Shown: positions 35,547-48,169 of the stretch, one piece after another
How positions within the stretch are numbered: the first letter of the stretch is position 1
Layout: every line of letters starts with the position of its first letter
Assembly: GCF_001411555.2 (NCBI RefSeq)
Contig: NC_049904.1
Location: 23,077,370 to 23,141,369, forward strand
Reading direction: 5' to 3'
Source: Juglans regia
Taxonomy: Eukaryota; Streptophyta; Magnoliopsida; Fagales; Juglandaceae
Length of the DNA: 64,000 bases
Notes under the pieces: model-generated
Told to the model about the DNA's origin: nothing
The model's input: only the letters and a program-made list of their open reading frames with translations
Database searches by the model: none
Program-made: the position numbers and the translations under genes

Positions 35547-37015
35547 AACTAGATGCAATATCCCAAATGCAATTATCCAATTTTCTTAAAGTTATAAACT
35601 CAATCATAAAACCCTAATAACACAAACCCAATCACAAAACCGTAATAACAGACACAATCACAAACACAATCACAAAAAATCTAAATTTTGGATTCAAAAA
35701 TCCTAATAAAACAAATACCATCTACGATTCTACCATATTTCAAAGTAATTTAAAAAATACAAAAATAAATTATTGTGGGTCCGTGAGGAATCGAAGACAG
35801 AGAGGGTGAGGTGAGGCCGAGGGTCTGTGCATGGTAGGCTGCGGTTCTGCGGCTAAGTTATGTGCAACGGCCGGTGAGGGGATAGAGAGATAGAGACGAG
35901 AGAGTGAGGCAGAGAGACAAAAGAGTGAGGTAGAGAGTCTGAGAGACGGGCGTCGTCTGCAAAGAGAACTTCGACAAAGTCACGGAGGCGTCGAAGGGGC
36001 TGAAAGGGAAGGGGGATGTGAGGGAGGGAGGGCTAGGGTTTTTGCCTTTTGAGGGAGTGGGAGAAGTGAAAGTGAAAACTGAAAACTGAGGGGGGAGGGG
36101 GGTGAAGTGACGAAAACTCGTTGAAACGGAGCCGTTTGGATTGAAATTGGACCCAAACGGTGCCGTTTCAACAGACTGTTTATTTAAAAAAAAATTGAGC
36201 TGCGTGAAACGACGCTGTTTCACACAACTTAGTTACAAAATTCTCCCCCCTAGACTTAAACGACGCCGTTTAGGTCATGTTTTATACTAAACGACGTCGT
36301 TTTGTGTTTGACAGATGAGATATAGTGTTATTCTTTTATTTTTTTGGCACATAATTTAATTAAAAATTTATTTAAATTACTAAAATTAAAATTAAATAAA
36401 CTATTCAATGTGGATTATTTAATTAAGTGATTAAAAAAGTAATTAATTATATTTATATTTATGATGTTAATTGTTAATTTGTTACCAACTTAGACTTAGA
36501 GTATGTCAATGTATTAATATTATGAATCTATGTTAATTGTCAATATATTAAGCTTTTTAGTTTTCACATTTTGTATATGATTACATTTAGTTAATTACAT
36601 TAATATTTGTAATTGCTTTATACTAAATAAATATAGACTATAACAATATTAATACTGACATCCATATTGTATATAGTAGACTTATAGTGAACTTAATACT
36701 ATTAGTCTATTATACATATATTATGCTATAAGTCTATTATATATATATTATACTATAACTCTAATATATTATAATAATATTAGTATTAGTTGTAGTGATT
36801 TACTATAACTATATTAGTATAACTATAACTATAGTCTACATTAGACTATTAGTATAGTTATATATTAGTATTAGTTATAAACTTATATATTAGTCTAATT
36901 ATATAATATATTAGACTATATATAATATAATTTAATATATATTTTTATATTTAAAGTGCATCATCATTTAAATTTTTATCTTTAAGGTTAAATTTTTATT
37001 TTATAAATAATATAA
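35046..37015 (-). mobile_element. hAT derivative without transposase, related to the 47.3-kb element
   Basis: Starts TAGGGGTGTAATCAGTCCGG, the same terminus type as the hAT at 52668 (reverse complement). From 35770 to 37000 it is the reverse complement of the 5' half of that element: a CT-rich leader (35780-36100), paired AACGACG..CGTTT motifs (36115-36310), then AT-rich sequence (36480-36600 mirrors 47870-48010). The transposase and the right-hand terminal region are missing, so the right boundary is approximate and no TSD can be confirmed. A TA run lies at 35524-35546. Confidence 0.7.
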
Positions 37016-37024
37016 AATTAAATT

Positions 37025-37266
37025 TCTGAGAAATTATTGATCTCACGTTTATCAACAACGAAGTGATTACTTTACATATTTGCACATGCACCATAAAAAC
37101 TAATTAGTGTTAAAAGCTGCAAGAGTGATTGTCTTGTCTGTACCATTCACCAATGGAATAGGACATACAGCCTGTCTTTGATCGTGATGTTGCAATTAGC
37201 TTTCTATTTTTTAAAGAATATAAATCTTCAGAATGTATTTTACAAGTCATCTGATCTGAAAAACAC
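37025..37266 (+). repeat. Detached CNL upstream block
   Basis: Matches the upstream block of copy 1 (TCTCACGTTTATCAACAACG, then CATACAGCCTGTCTTTGATCG) but is followed by the Tourist-like element, not by a gene. Copy 2 has its own upstream block 2 kb further on. Confidence 0.8.
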
Positions 37267-37269
37267 TTA

Positions 37270-38877
37270 GACTGTGTTTAGGTGACGAAGTATCCTCAAC
37301 ACTTTTTAAGTATTCTCGTACTTTTAAAAATACTTTACATACCAAACAATTTAAAATACTCTCAATGGGACCCACAAACTCACTTCAATCTCTACTCATA
37401 ACTATTCACAAAATTTCTATAATACTTATCACTATTATATATAAATAAAAAATAAAATCACTATAATATTTATCACTATTAAATATAAATAAAAAAAATA
37501 AAATCATTGTAATATATAAATAAAAAATAAAATCACTATAATATATAAATAAAAAATAAAATCACTATAATATTTATCACTATTAAATATAAATAAAAAA
37601 ATCATTATAATATATAAATAATAAAAATACTATAATATATAAATAAAAAATATTTATCACTATAATATATAAGTAAAAAATAAAATTACTATAATATATA
37701 AATAAAAAATAAAATCACTATAATATATAAATAAAAAATATTTATCACTATAATATATAAATAAAAAATAAAAACACTATAATATATAAATAAAAAATAA
37801 AATCACTATAATATTTATCACTATTAAATATAAATAAAAAAATCATTATAATATAAAAAAATCACTATAATATATAAATAAAAAATATTTATCACTATTA
37901 TATATAAATAAAAAATAAAATCACGATAATATATAAATAAAAAATAAAATCACTATAATATATAAATAAAAAATAAAATCAATATAATATGTAAATAAAA
38001 AGTATTTATCACTATTATATATAAATAAAAAATAAAATCTCTATAATATATAAATAAAAAATAAAATCACTATAATATATAAATAAAAAATAAAATCACT
38101 ATAATATTTATCACTATTAAATATAAATAAAAAAATAAAATCATTATAATATATAAATAAAAAAATAAAATCACTATAATATATAAATAAAAAATAAAAT
38201 CACTATAATATTTATCACAATTAAATATAAAAAAAATCATGATAATATATAAATAAATAAAAATCACTATAATATATAAATAAAAAATATTTATCACTAT
38301 TATACATAAATAAAAAATAAAATCGCTATAATATATAAATAAAAAATAAAATCACTATAATATATATATATAAAAAATAAAATCACTATTATATATAAAT
38401 AAAAAATAAACTACTATAATATTTATCACTATTATATATAAATTAAAAATAAAATCACTATAATATATAAATAAAAAATAACATTACTATAATATTTATA
38501 ACTATTATATATATATAAATAATCTCATTATAATATTTATCACAATTATATATAAATTAAAAATAAAATCATTATACTATTTATCATTATTATATATAAA
38601 AATAAAATAAAATCACTACAATATTTATTAATATTAAAAAATCACTATAATAAAATCATTATAATATTTATTACTAAAAATCAAATCACTATAATATTTA
38701 TGGGACCCACACATTTTTCAACTACCTACTCAAAAGTCAACAACTCAACATACTTCACACATCCAAACAACTCAAAATACTCTCAATGGGACCCACAAAC
38801 TCACTCCAATCTCTACTCATAACTATTCACAAACATTCTCAACACTTCTCAACACTTTTCAACACCCAAACGTACCC
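37270..38877. mobile_element. Tourist-like (PIF/Harbinger-type) element expanded by AT-rich satellite
   Basis: TTA duplicates at 37267-37269 and 38878-38880. Termini are GACTGTGTTTAGGTG on the left and GGGTACGTTTGGGTG on the right (reverse complement), with matching subterminal text containing CAATGGGACCCACAAACTCA on both sides (about 37361 and 38784). Between about 37425 and 38690 lie dozens of degenerate tandem copies of an about 29-bp unit (ATCACTATAATATATAAATA plus A/T filler), with variants carrying TTTATCACTATTA. No coding sequence. Confidence 0.82.
37425..38690. repeat. AT-rich minisatellite inside the Tourist-like element
   Basis: Tandem degenerate array over 1.2 kb, unit about 29 bp, frequently alternating with a unit ending TATTTATCACTATT. 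Any open frame across it is an artefact of the repeat. Confidence 0.9.
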
Positions 38878-38880
38878 TTA

Positions 38881-39462
38881 GTAATGTTTGATATGTAATG
38901 CATGTGTTTTGTTATATATATATATATATATATATAAACTACTGTGTGAACTACAGCCCTGCCCAAAACCCTCCATCCATATTGGCATACTGCTCTCTAT
39001 GCCAAAATTTCTTCAAGTAAAATGATAATGTAATCAATGATTTTGTCTCTTCATTTTAATCAGGTATATATTTAATTTTTTTGAATTATATTTTTATAAT
39101 GTTTCAAAAGGTAACAATAAATATATTAATATTTTTTTATATTTTTTTAAAAATATTCACCGCTATCGGCATAGTAGTAACCCTCAAAATAATCATAATA
39201 ATAGTTTTGCAGTGCAGAACTCTATTTTTATTTTTTTTTCTCATTTTACATATTTGCACCATAAATGATTGTCTTGTCAAGTTGTCTGTGTACCATTCAC
39301 CAATGCAAAAGCATTAGTACATATAGCCTGCCATGATCATGTTGCAATGCTAGCTGCCTTAATAATTCCTACCTACTCGTCCTACAGGGAGTCAAGTCAA
39401 CTATATCAACCAAGAGGCCAGAAATACGGTTTCAGTTTATCCACTTCCTTCCTAAGAAAAAC
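38881..39462 (+). repeat. CNL upstream block, copy 2
   Basis: Contains a TA run (38912-38936), the CTACAGCCCTGCCCAAAACC segment shared with 34770, and from 39240 the block shared with copies 1 and 3 ending in the near-identical 5' UTR before ATG at 39463. Confidence 0.75.
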
Positions 39463-42045
39463 ATGGCTGATCTTGCCTCTGCCCTCGCTGGTAGTCTCCT
39501 TGAGAAATTAGGCTCTTTAGTTTATCGAGAGCTCTACTTGGCATGGGGTGTCCAGAGCGACGTACAAAAGCTTGAGCGCACGATTTTAACTATTAAGATC
39601 GTGCTCTTGGATGCTGAAAGCAAGCAAGCAAGCAAGCAATCCCAAGCTCAGCGTCTGGCTTGGGCAGCTCAAAGATATCTTATATGATATAGAAGATGTG
39701 ATGGATGAAATTGAGTATAAAGTTTTAAGGAAACAAGCGATTACAACATATGGAAGCGCTATGGCAAAGGTACGCCATTTCTTTTCGTCCCCCATGGCAC
39801 TTTCATCCCGTTTAAAATTGGCTCACAAAATCAAGAACATTAGAGAGAGGTTAGATGAGATTAATGCTGAGAAGGTTCAGTTTGATCTCACTGAACGGCA
39901 TGAAGAGGTGCATGTCAATCCCTTGTGGAGGGAGAAGACACATTCCTTTATTGATCCTTCAACGGTCATCGGTAGGCATGGTGACAAAGAAGAAATAAAA
40001 AAGAGTTTGATGCACCCAAATCCCACTAGAAATCTTAATATAATTGCCATAGTTGGATTAGGAGGTATGGGAAAGACCACACTTGCCAAGGCAGTTTACA
40101 ATGACGAATCCGTAGTTAATCATTTTCAGTTGAGAATGTGGGTTTGTGTATCTGATAATTTTAATGTTACAAGATTGGTGGAAGAAATCCTTAAATCTGC
40201 TGGTGGTAGAGTTGATAAGAATTCAAGTAATGAAGATACATTGCAGACTAGTTTGAGAGAACTTTTAAAGGATAAAAGGTTTCTACTGGTCTTAGACGAT
40301 GTCTGGAATGAAAATAGAAATAAATGGACTGAACTGAGAGATTTGCTAACTGGAGGGTCGCATGGAAGTGTCATTGTTGTAACGACACGTAGTCGCAGGG
40401 TTTCTTCCATTTTAGACCCTATTTATACACATTCTGTAGAAGGTCTATCAAAAGAAGAAAGTTTGTCTTTGTTTGTGAAATGTGCATTCAAGGAAGGAGA
40501 AGACAAATTATATCCAAACCTTTTACCAATTGCGGATGAAATAGTGAAAAAGTGTAAATGGGTTCCATTGGCCGTGAAGAGTTTAGGTGGTCTACTTTAT
40601 TCGGAAGTCGATGAAAGTGAGTGGGAATTGGTGAGAGGTAACGAGATCTGGGAATTGGAAGAAAATGAGGGAGGCATCTTACCTGCATTGCAATTGAGCT
40701 ATAATCAATTGCCAATTCATTTGAAGCGATGCTTTGCCTATTGCGTTAATTTTCCAAAGGATCATGAATTCGAGAATATTGTTAAATTGAACATTGGGTG
40801 GCACATGGATTAATCCTCCAAATGTCTGCTAACAAAAAAAAAGAGTTGGAAGATATTGGAGACTTGTACATTAAAGAGTTAATGTCGATATGTTTCTTCC
40901 AAGATCTTAATGAATATAAGTTTTGCGTGTATTCCTTCAAAATGCATGATCTCGTCCATGATCTTGTGCTCTCTATTGGCCATGAAGAGTGGTTGGAAAT
41001 AGACTCTGACAATAAAGACGTGGCCTCGACAGTTCGTCATTTGTCAATTTCATCTAGTGACCAACAAGTTTCAAAGTTCTCGAACAAGTTAACTAATGTG
41101 AGGAGCATCATATTCCAAACCAAACCACACGTGTCCTCAGTTGAAGCATGCATCTCAAGATTCAAGTCTTTACGTGTGCTAGCTATACCTAATTCAGATT
41201 TTGAGAATTTGCCAAGTTCCATTGGTACTCAAAAGCATTTGAGATATCTCAACCTATCTGGTAATGAGTCAATCAAGAAGCTTCCTAATTCCATTTGCAA
41301 GCTGCACAATTTGCAAACATTGTTGCTTCATGGATGTTCTAACCTTGAACGACTGCCCAAAGATATGAGGAACATGATCAACCTTAGGTTTCTTACTATT
41401 TCAACAAAAGATACATGCTTGTTCGTGAATGGAGTATGTTGCTTCAATTCTCTTCAGATTTTATTTGTGATGGGATGTCCAAGACTTGAATGCTTGTTTC
41501 CACAGATGGACAGGTGCCTCACCAACCTTCGTACATTGGTTTTTGGAGGATGTGAAAGTTTGATCTCTTTGCCACTTATTGTCAAGCACCTAACTACCTT
41601 AGAGTCATTGTACATTGTTTATTGTCTGGAGATGGATTTGACGGGAGGAGAAAGAGATGCACAAGATCTCAATTTGAGACTCAAAAGCTTGCATATTAAA
41701 GCGTTACCAAAGTTGGAGATTTTACCCGAATGGCTCTTAAGATCTGCAAACACTTTAAAGCACCTACGTATCAAGGAGTGTGAAAATCTCAAGGTGTTGC
41801 CAGAGTGGTTACCAACTCTGAAATCACTTCAGACATTGGAGATCACTAGCTGCTATGAGCTATCATCTCTACCGGAGGGGATTCATCATATGAAAACATT
41901 AAGAAAACTGAAGATTAAATATTGTCCTGAACTCGTTACTCATTTAGAAGACTTGTCCAACATACCAGAGCTCGAACTCGATTCTGAAGATGATCAAGAA
42001 GATGATGGGGATTCTGAAAAAGGTGAAGATGATGAGGTAATGTGA
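39463..42045 (+). pseudogene. CC-NBS-LRR (CNL, RGA-like) copy 2, longest copy, two frameshifts
   Basis: Starts MADLASALAGSLLEKLGSLV. At about 39620 an extra CAAG unit relative to copies 1 and 3 shifts the frame. The middle frame holds the EDVID-like IEDVMDEIEY, P-loop IVGLGGMGKTTLAK, RNBS-A MWVCVSDNFNV, kinase-2 RFLLVLDDVWNE, RNBS-B GSVIVVTTRSRR, a GLPL-type VPLAVKSLGGLL, and FAYCVNFPKDHE. A one-base loss near 40781 stops it at 40813, and the original frame resumes with MHD (YSFKMHDLVHDL) and about 10 LRRs (LPNSICKLHNLQTLLLHGC, LPEWLPTLKSLQTLEITSC), ending in an acidic tail EDDQEDDGDSEKGEDDEVM. If the two indels were absent it would be a normal-length CNL of about 860 residues. Sequencing error is an alternative, but neighbouring copies are clearly dead. 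Confidence 0.92.
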
Positions 42046-42830
42046 TTTTGTCTTCTTATTTCAATCGTAAATCATTTTTATAATCACATATTATATATGT
42101 TAGATTTTATTACTCTCCCCTTCAATTTTATATATCTACATGCATGGATTTGCAGCTTCGACCTTAATTCAACGAGCCACGAGTCGAAGCGAATGCCAGC
42201 CTGAACTGACGTAGCTTTGATCGGTACCTATATATATATATATATATGTTATTTGGATTGGTGAATAATTATGTATTTGCTTCGGTACCTATATCTATCT
42301 TTTTTCAATATATAACATGCTTCACTAGTATTTGTTCGGTAATATATAATGTATTGGCAACGGCATGAGTACTACTGCAGAAATTGATATTTTATTATTA
42401 TTTCTTTAAAAAATCTCAATTTCCATTGAAGAATCGTGTACTGCTCAATTGGTTAGTAACTTTTGTCTAAAAGATTAATTGGAGGTCGTTCTTTATTATA
42501 TAAAAGGAAGAAGAAGATCGAGGAGAATCATGATGAGTTAATTAATGGCAGTTTTGTGATTTCGGCATCTTACTAATTTGGAGTAAATCTATAGATTCAA
42601 ATCCAAATTTTATTTGCCTAGCTAAGTCGAAAAACTAAATTTACCCTCTTCCATATGCATGCTACGACTGTTAAGCATTTCTATCTCAAAAGAAACAAGG
42701 AAATTGAAAGCTGCAACTATATATTTCACACCTAATTTATAAAATTATTTATTTTTTGATTCATTTATTAAATGATGTATTCATAAATATAAAACTTTGA
42801 CCAATTACTAAATAATGCAACTTGTATAAT
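42046..42830 (+). repeat. CNL downstream block, copy 2 (contains intact MULE-B target)
   Basis: Shares sequence with 3' flanks of copies 1 and 3. At 42069-42095 it reads AAATCATTTTTATAATCACA uninterrupted, the exact empty site for the Mutator-like element at 56518. TA run at 42229-42247. Confidence 0.8.
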
Positions 42831-43500
42831 TGTGACGCCCTAGCGCTTGTGATTTGGTGGGATGCGACGCAGGGATGTTGAATGCTCAAGTCATACACCC
42901 CTCGCATATTATGAGAAATGTGTGCCGACATATTTAAATAATGTGTACTATTACGTCGCAACGGAATATAAAAAGTCAGTCAAAAAATCCAACTAATAGT
43001 ACCAGAAAAATTTACATTACATTACCATCCTAGTGTCCGTAAGTCACAAAATTTCGAACCATAATATTAAAATTTTTCAAGAATAACAAAGAGTCAAAAA
43101 TTTACACTTTATGTAGAACAAATAATCCCGATCTTCACTCCTTAGGTTTAGTCGGACCTTCATACTCGTATTTATCCTCTACATCAAAATCACCTCGAAA
43201 CCGCAAGTAGGGACACCCCATTGAAATTTTCGCAAAACCTCAACAAGTAGAACAAAGTCTAACACTCAAAATACGTACAAGTGGAAAAGAAAAATTATGC
43301 AAACAAAAAAATATGAAATAATATAATATTTGACATATTTTAAAAAATAACAATAAACATGGCATGATTTAGGGGCCGAGGAATAAGTAGTTGAAAAACA
43401 ATGGATATTATCAAAAACAAAAGTTGAAAAGGTTGAGTGCATGATTGAATGACAGATAGGCGAGCGTGGATGAGTCCGATTCGGAAAAGCAAGAGGGCAA
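42831..43500. repeat. Duplicated intergenic segment
   Basis: Parts match the DNA after copy 3: CGGAATATAAAAAGT (42962 and 57930) and GTTGAGTGCATGATTGAATG (43432 and 58036), continuing through GATAGGCGAGCGTGGATGAG. No gene of its own is seen. Confidence 0.65.
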
Positions 43501-43510
43501 AAGTTTGTAC

Positions 43511-43604
43511 CTTGAGGGTTTTTGGCTGAGGGGTTGGTGCTATTATGGATTTCCTTATCTTTCTTTTTCTTCGCAGCCTTTCTCTTCTTGGGACCGGATG
43601 GCAT
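43511..43604 (-). pseudogene. Lone first exon of a lysine-rich MPSG-type protein gene
   Basis: Minus strand: MPSGPKKRKAAKKKKDKEIH then NSTNPSAKNPQ, with the exon ending CAAG before GTAC (possible donor, phase 1). I recall a family of plant uncharacterised proteins that begin with MPSGAKKRKAAKKKK and continue after an early intron, so this looks like a captured or duplicated first exon. No further exons are recognised. The same segment lies at 58119-58198 in the copy-3 unit. Confidence 0.5.
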
Positions 43605-43739
43605 GATTGAATAATTTGAATTGGAGGCTGCTCTCATGGGTGAATCGGAGGGCTGAACAAAATAACCGTGAGCCTGACCCGATTTAGCAACCCGATTCGA
43701 AGTGAAAAATCCGACCCGTTTAAGGGAAAACAGAAATGA

Positions 43740-46700
43740 AATTCCCAAACCCTGTTTTTTTTTTTTTTAAAAAAAAAAAACGGGTGATACCTGATTTTAG
43801 TCTAAAACGGGTTCATCTTTGGCCTTTCACATAAGGAAAACACAATACCCAAAGAATATTTTCACTGAAATCTTTTTTAATTTTTTTTATTTAATGATTA
43901 AATAAGTATTTTTAAATGACTTTGTGATTTTTTTTTTTATTTTTAAAAAATATCTAAATACTTTTAAAAGATGATGAAAGAAAAAGTAAAAAAAATTAAA
44001 AAAAAAAACAGTTTAAGTGATCGGTAGAGAATTTCGCTGTGGACGTAGCAACGTCCTTCACAGACTCACATCTCAACTTTCTCTCCTTTCTCTCTCTCGA
44101 CGCTCACTCTCTCCCTCGCAGCTCACTCTCTCTCTCATTCTCACTGAGTTCACTCTGTCTCCCAAGTCCCAACTCCGTGGCTCTGTCATTCTCTCAGACT
44201 CAAGCGCATCTTCACTTTCTCAGGTAAGGATTATTTGAAGGTTACGTTCGGTTTGGGTTTCGGCATAATCCATAATCCAAATACCCACTATATGTTTGCA
44301 GATCTACCATTTACAAATGTTTTTCTCTCTCTAAATCTTTCATTTTTTTTCTAGTACTTTATTCTAACTTCGTCCCTATCTTCCTCAACGTGCACAAACT
44401 GTGTTTTGCGCATACAAAACAGGTTCGGCTTCCCACATTGATGGCTTTCTAAATCTGTCTTCCAAGTGCAGAAACTATCAAAGTAGTACATAGATGAGTT
44501 CCATGGTCATTTCCACAGGGACAATAGTATTCATTCTAAGCAAACATATAATGAAGTGTATTTTGTGTGAGGAGCTTGCTTGTGAAAGGGCTATTTATGC
44601 AACCAAGAAAAGAAACAAGAAAAGTATATTTATGTACTGATTTTGAAGTGTATTAATGAAGAATGGTTTGGATCTTTTCTCTATTTTTTTTGAATAATTT
44701 TTTGAATGCTTATAGACTTAAAAGAAATGGAAATAGAAAGAAATGAGAAAAGAAATTGAATGCTAGAGAAATGGGTGCAGGAAATGTAGAGATTGCAATA
44801 ATATCAAAACAAGTGACACAAAATGTCAAACACTTGGGCTACAAGAATGTTTCCTCCTTTTCCAAACTCTCATTAAGAGGTCTAACTCTATAACTCAATT
44901 GTCAATCTAGTCTAAGCATTAACAATCGGAAAATGAAGATTTAAAACTAGATTTCTAGTCTAAAGTATCTATAGAGTGCAAATAAATTTACTATGAATAC
45001 TAACCTTGAAAATATTACCAAGTTTCTGCTGTGCCTTACGTCAACAGTAGAAGAAGAACAAGAGTTTTTGGTTTTGACTTATCTCAACAAAATCAACTTG
45101 CAAAACTATAAAATGGATTTTTATCATATCAGAATCACTCTAATCAGTAGTTTAGTGCAAGAGAATCCATATCTTGTAGCTCAAGCTGTAAACTTAGCCT
45201 AACATCATTTTCTCTAGAAAATAGAAATTAAAACAAGTAAACTCAAACTCATAAAAGGGTGCACTATGCATAACAAAACTGTCGAAAAAAAATCCAGAAT
45301 CTCTACCACTGAGATAATAAAATCCACTCAAACCAAAAGTCTGGAAGCCTAAAATCTCCAAAAGAAAAAATGAAAAAAAAAACGAAAGAGACGGCGCACG
45401 GCAAAAATCTTTCCTTTTATACTGTGCGTACGTTTCGTTCTCCAGCTGCGTTTCGCATCTTCAGCCCAGGTTCCCTCCCGCATGCTGCGTTCTGCGTCTC
45501 CAGCCTTGAAGCCACAATCTGCTTGTCCAGAAGCTGCCCGTGTGAGCTGCTCTGCACCTGTGAGGCCACACTCCCTCCACTCAGTCCTGTGTGCATGAGT
45601 TTCTAGTGTCTTTTTTTGGATGTTGTTGTGCCAGTTGAGTATTTCCAAGAATACCCATGTACTTTTAACATCTTTCCCACAATGCCCTATAACATAAGTA
45701 AGATATGAGATTAAAATTTTGAGATATTAATTTTTGGTGTGGACCAGCTGCATTACAACACTTTTCAAGTCCAAAATACCAGAATTTAATATTGAGTCAA
45801 GTACTAAAAACTACTACATAATTAAGTTCTTAATTCATTTTTTGGTTAAACAATTCATTCACTTTCGCAGCTTAATCATGTAGTTTTTGACACTTTATCA
45901 CACATCACCGGCCTTTCTCTTCGTATGTATTTTTGTCTGCCACTCTTTCCTTGATTGCATTGTGTTATTGTTATGTGTCCTGTTGTAAGTTATATTGAGT
46001 TACTTTACTTTTTCTGATATGCAGTGTCTGCGACCATTGATTTTCGTTTCCGAGCTTCGTGCTCAGTTGTGTTGTTTTGTGATATCGTATCATATACTGT
46101 GGTTCTTATGATTGAATGATTTGAAGCTGGAATTTCTGATCTGGGTTTGTATCATTTGCATTATGTTTGGCCCATTTGGTTGTTACAGATGATTATTTTG
46201 CTCATACCATGCAATAAAATTTATGTTTTAACTTATTCTGAAAATCTCGTGTTGGATATGGCATTCTATTGCTGGGGTTCCCGTTTTTTTAAAACATCAA
46301 TTTCATATACTAATATTGCTTGGGATAATTCTTGCATTATGATAATCTTTTTGGCAGTATATTAACCATATCAAATTGATGAGGTATAACAATTTATACA
46401 AGATATAATATAACAAGTAAAAGGACAAGGAAGAATTGAGGCAGTTGCCATGTTCGGTGTTCCCATGTGTTCTACCTCAAGTGTGTAGATCAATGGCTCT
46501 AGCCTCCAAATTATATCTTGTTTGTCCTCTTTGTAAATTGTACTAGGACTCGGATTGGCCCTGCTTTGTGGCATTGTAATGAATAATACATTGTACATGG
46601 TGAAACCTTTTGGCATTCAAACATCAGACTTCTTTTCAAGCTGCTAGCATGTGAATAACTGTTCATGCATGGTAGATTATTAGTACATTAATTTATGTTG

Positions 46701-47247
46701 GAACCAAAGCATGGTGCTAGACAATAGAAAAGCAAAAGAATTATCTGGCTCAGAGTGCAGCTCAAGAATTTTTAGTTGAGCCAATACAAAGCATGCAGCA
46801 GAAGAAAACTTAGCATATTTCTTTTGTGATTTGGCACACCCTCCGGAAAACAGAAGGAAGAAAAATGGAAGGCAATATACTTAATTAGATTGATTTGAAT
46901 ACTTGGGCATGCATGCATGTCTTGTCTTTTAATGTATTTTTTTTCTTTCCACATGAAAAATGATATAATGAAGAGCTCCTAAAGGGTAACGTCTGATTAA
47001 TGAGTCTAAACTAATAATGCATCTACAAATTAAAGCTGCCCCTCTCTCTATTCTCAATCTTGGGCAATATTTATCTATGTTGTTATTGATATTGATCCTC
47101 CGGTTCTTGAACCCAAAAAAAAAGAACTTGTGTAGTTGCCACGTGACATCATATTCAAGATAAGAATTAAAAATATCATGCATTTTGGGTCAACTAATCG
47201 GGTAGAGGCTAGTGGAACATCTCTGTTTTGGGTCGGGTCAAAAACGT
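43740..47247. other. Intergenic sequence with a 5'-UTR-like exon
   Basis: Mostly AT-rich. The stretch 44040-44223 is CT-rich like a plant 5' UTR and ends CTTTCTCAG followed by GTAAGGATT, a good splice donor, but no downstream coding exon is recognised. 45380-45600 is GC-richer without motifs. A/T block at 43860-43990 resembles 58235-58460. No supportable gene. Confidence 0.4.
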
Positions 47248-48169
47248 GATTCTAACTGGGGTGAGAATCGGGCGGTCCGGACCAGAAAAATCGACAGGAC
47301 CAACGAATTCGGTCCAAATTTCATAGGACTGAATGAATTCGGTTCGGTCCACAGTCCAGAGTTTTTCCGGATCAGACCGGATCGGACCGAATGAAAATAA
47401 TAAAAATATATATAATTTATATATATTAATTATATAATTTTCATTTAACCAATTAACCTAATCCTCTCACTAACTCATCATTAAGTAATTATTAACTAAT
47501 GCTAATATTTATAATTTTATAGTAATACTAATATTTATAATAATACAAGTATTATATTAATAGTTTAGACTCTACTTCTAGACTCTAATATGGTATAAAA
47601 AAAATACTAATAGTCTAATATAGACTAGGACTATAGTTAATAGTTATACTAATATAGTTATAACTTATACTAAATCACTAAAACTAATATTAGTTTATTA
47701 CTAATATATAGCTATACTATATTACTAATAGTCTAATACTAAAACTATTAGTCTATTATATAGTTATAACTTATACTAATCATGATATTATATAGTTAAT
47801 GTATTATTATGTAATATATAATATTAGTATCACTATTAATATTGGTATAACCTATAGTTATTTAGTATAAAGCAAATTAAGCAATTACAAATATTAATGA
47901 AATTAACTAAATGTAATCATATACAAAATTTAAAAACTAAAAAGTTTAATATATTGACAATTAACATAGATTCATAGTATTAATACATTGACATACTCTA
48001 AGTTAGTAACGAATTAGCAATTAACATCATAAATATAATTATAAATAATTATTTTTTTAATAACTTAATTAAACAATACACATTGAGTAGTTTACTTAAT
48101 TTTAAATAGTTTTTTTAATTAAATTATGTGTCAATGTATAAAACAGGACCTAATGGCACCGTTTAGTAT

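Noticed and set aside
35858..36223. Ser/Pro/Thr-rich frames on minus
   Set aside because: Fall in the CT-rich leader of an hAT derivative; low complexity and no homologous motif.
38070..38297. Minus-strand open frame rich in I, Y and F (membrane-like)
   Set aside because: Lies entirely within the AT-rich minisatellite; composition follows from the repeat unit.
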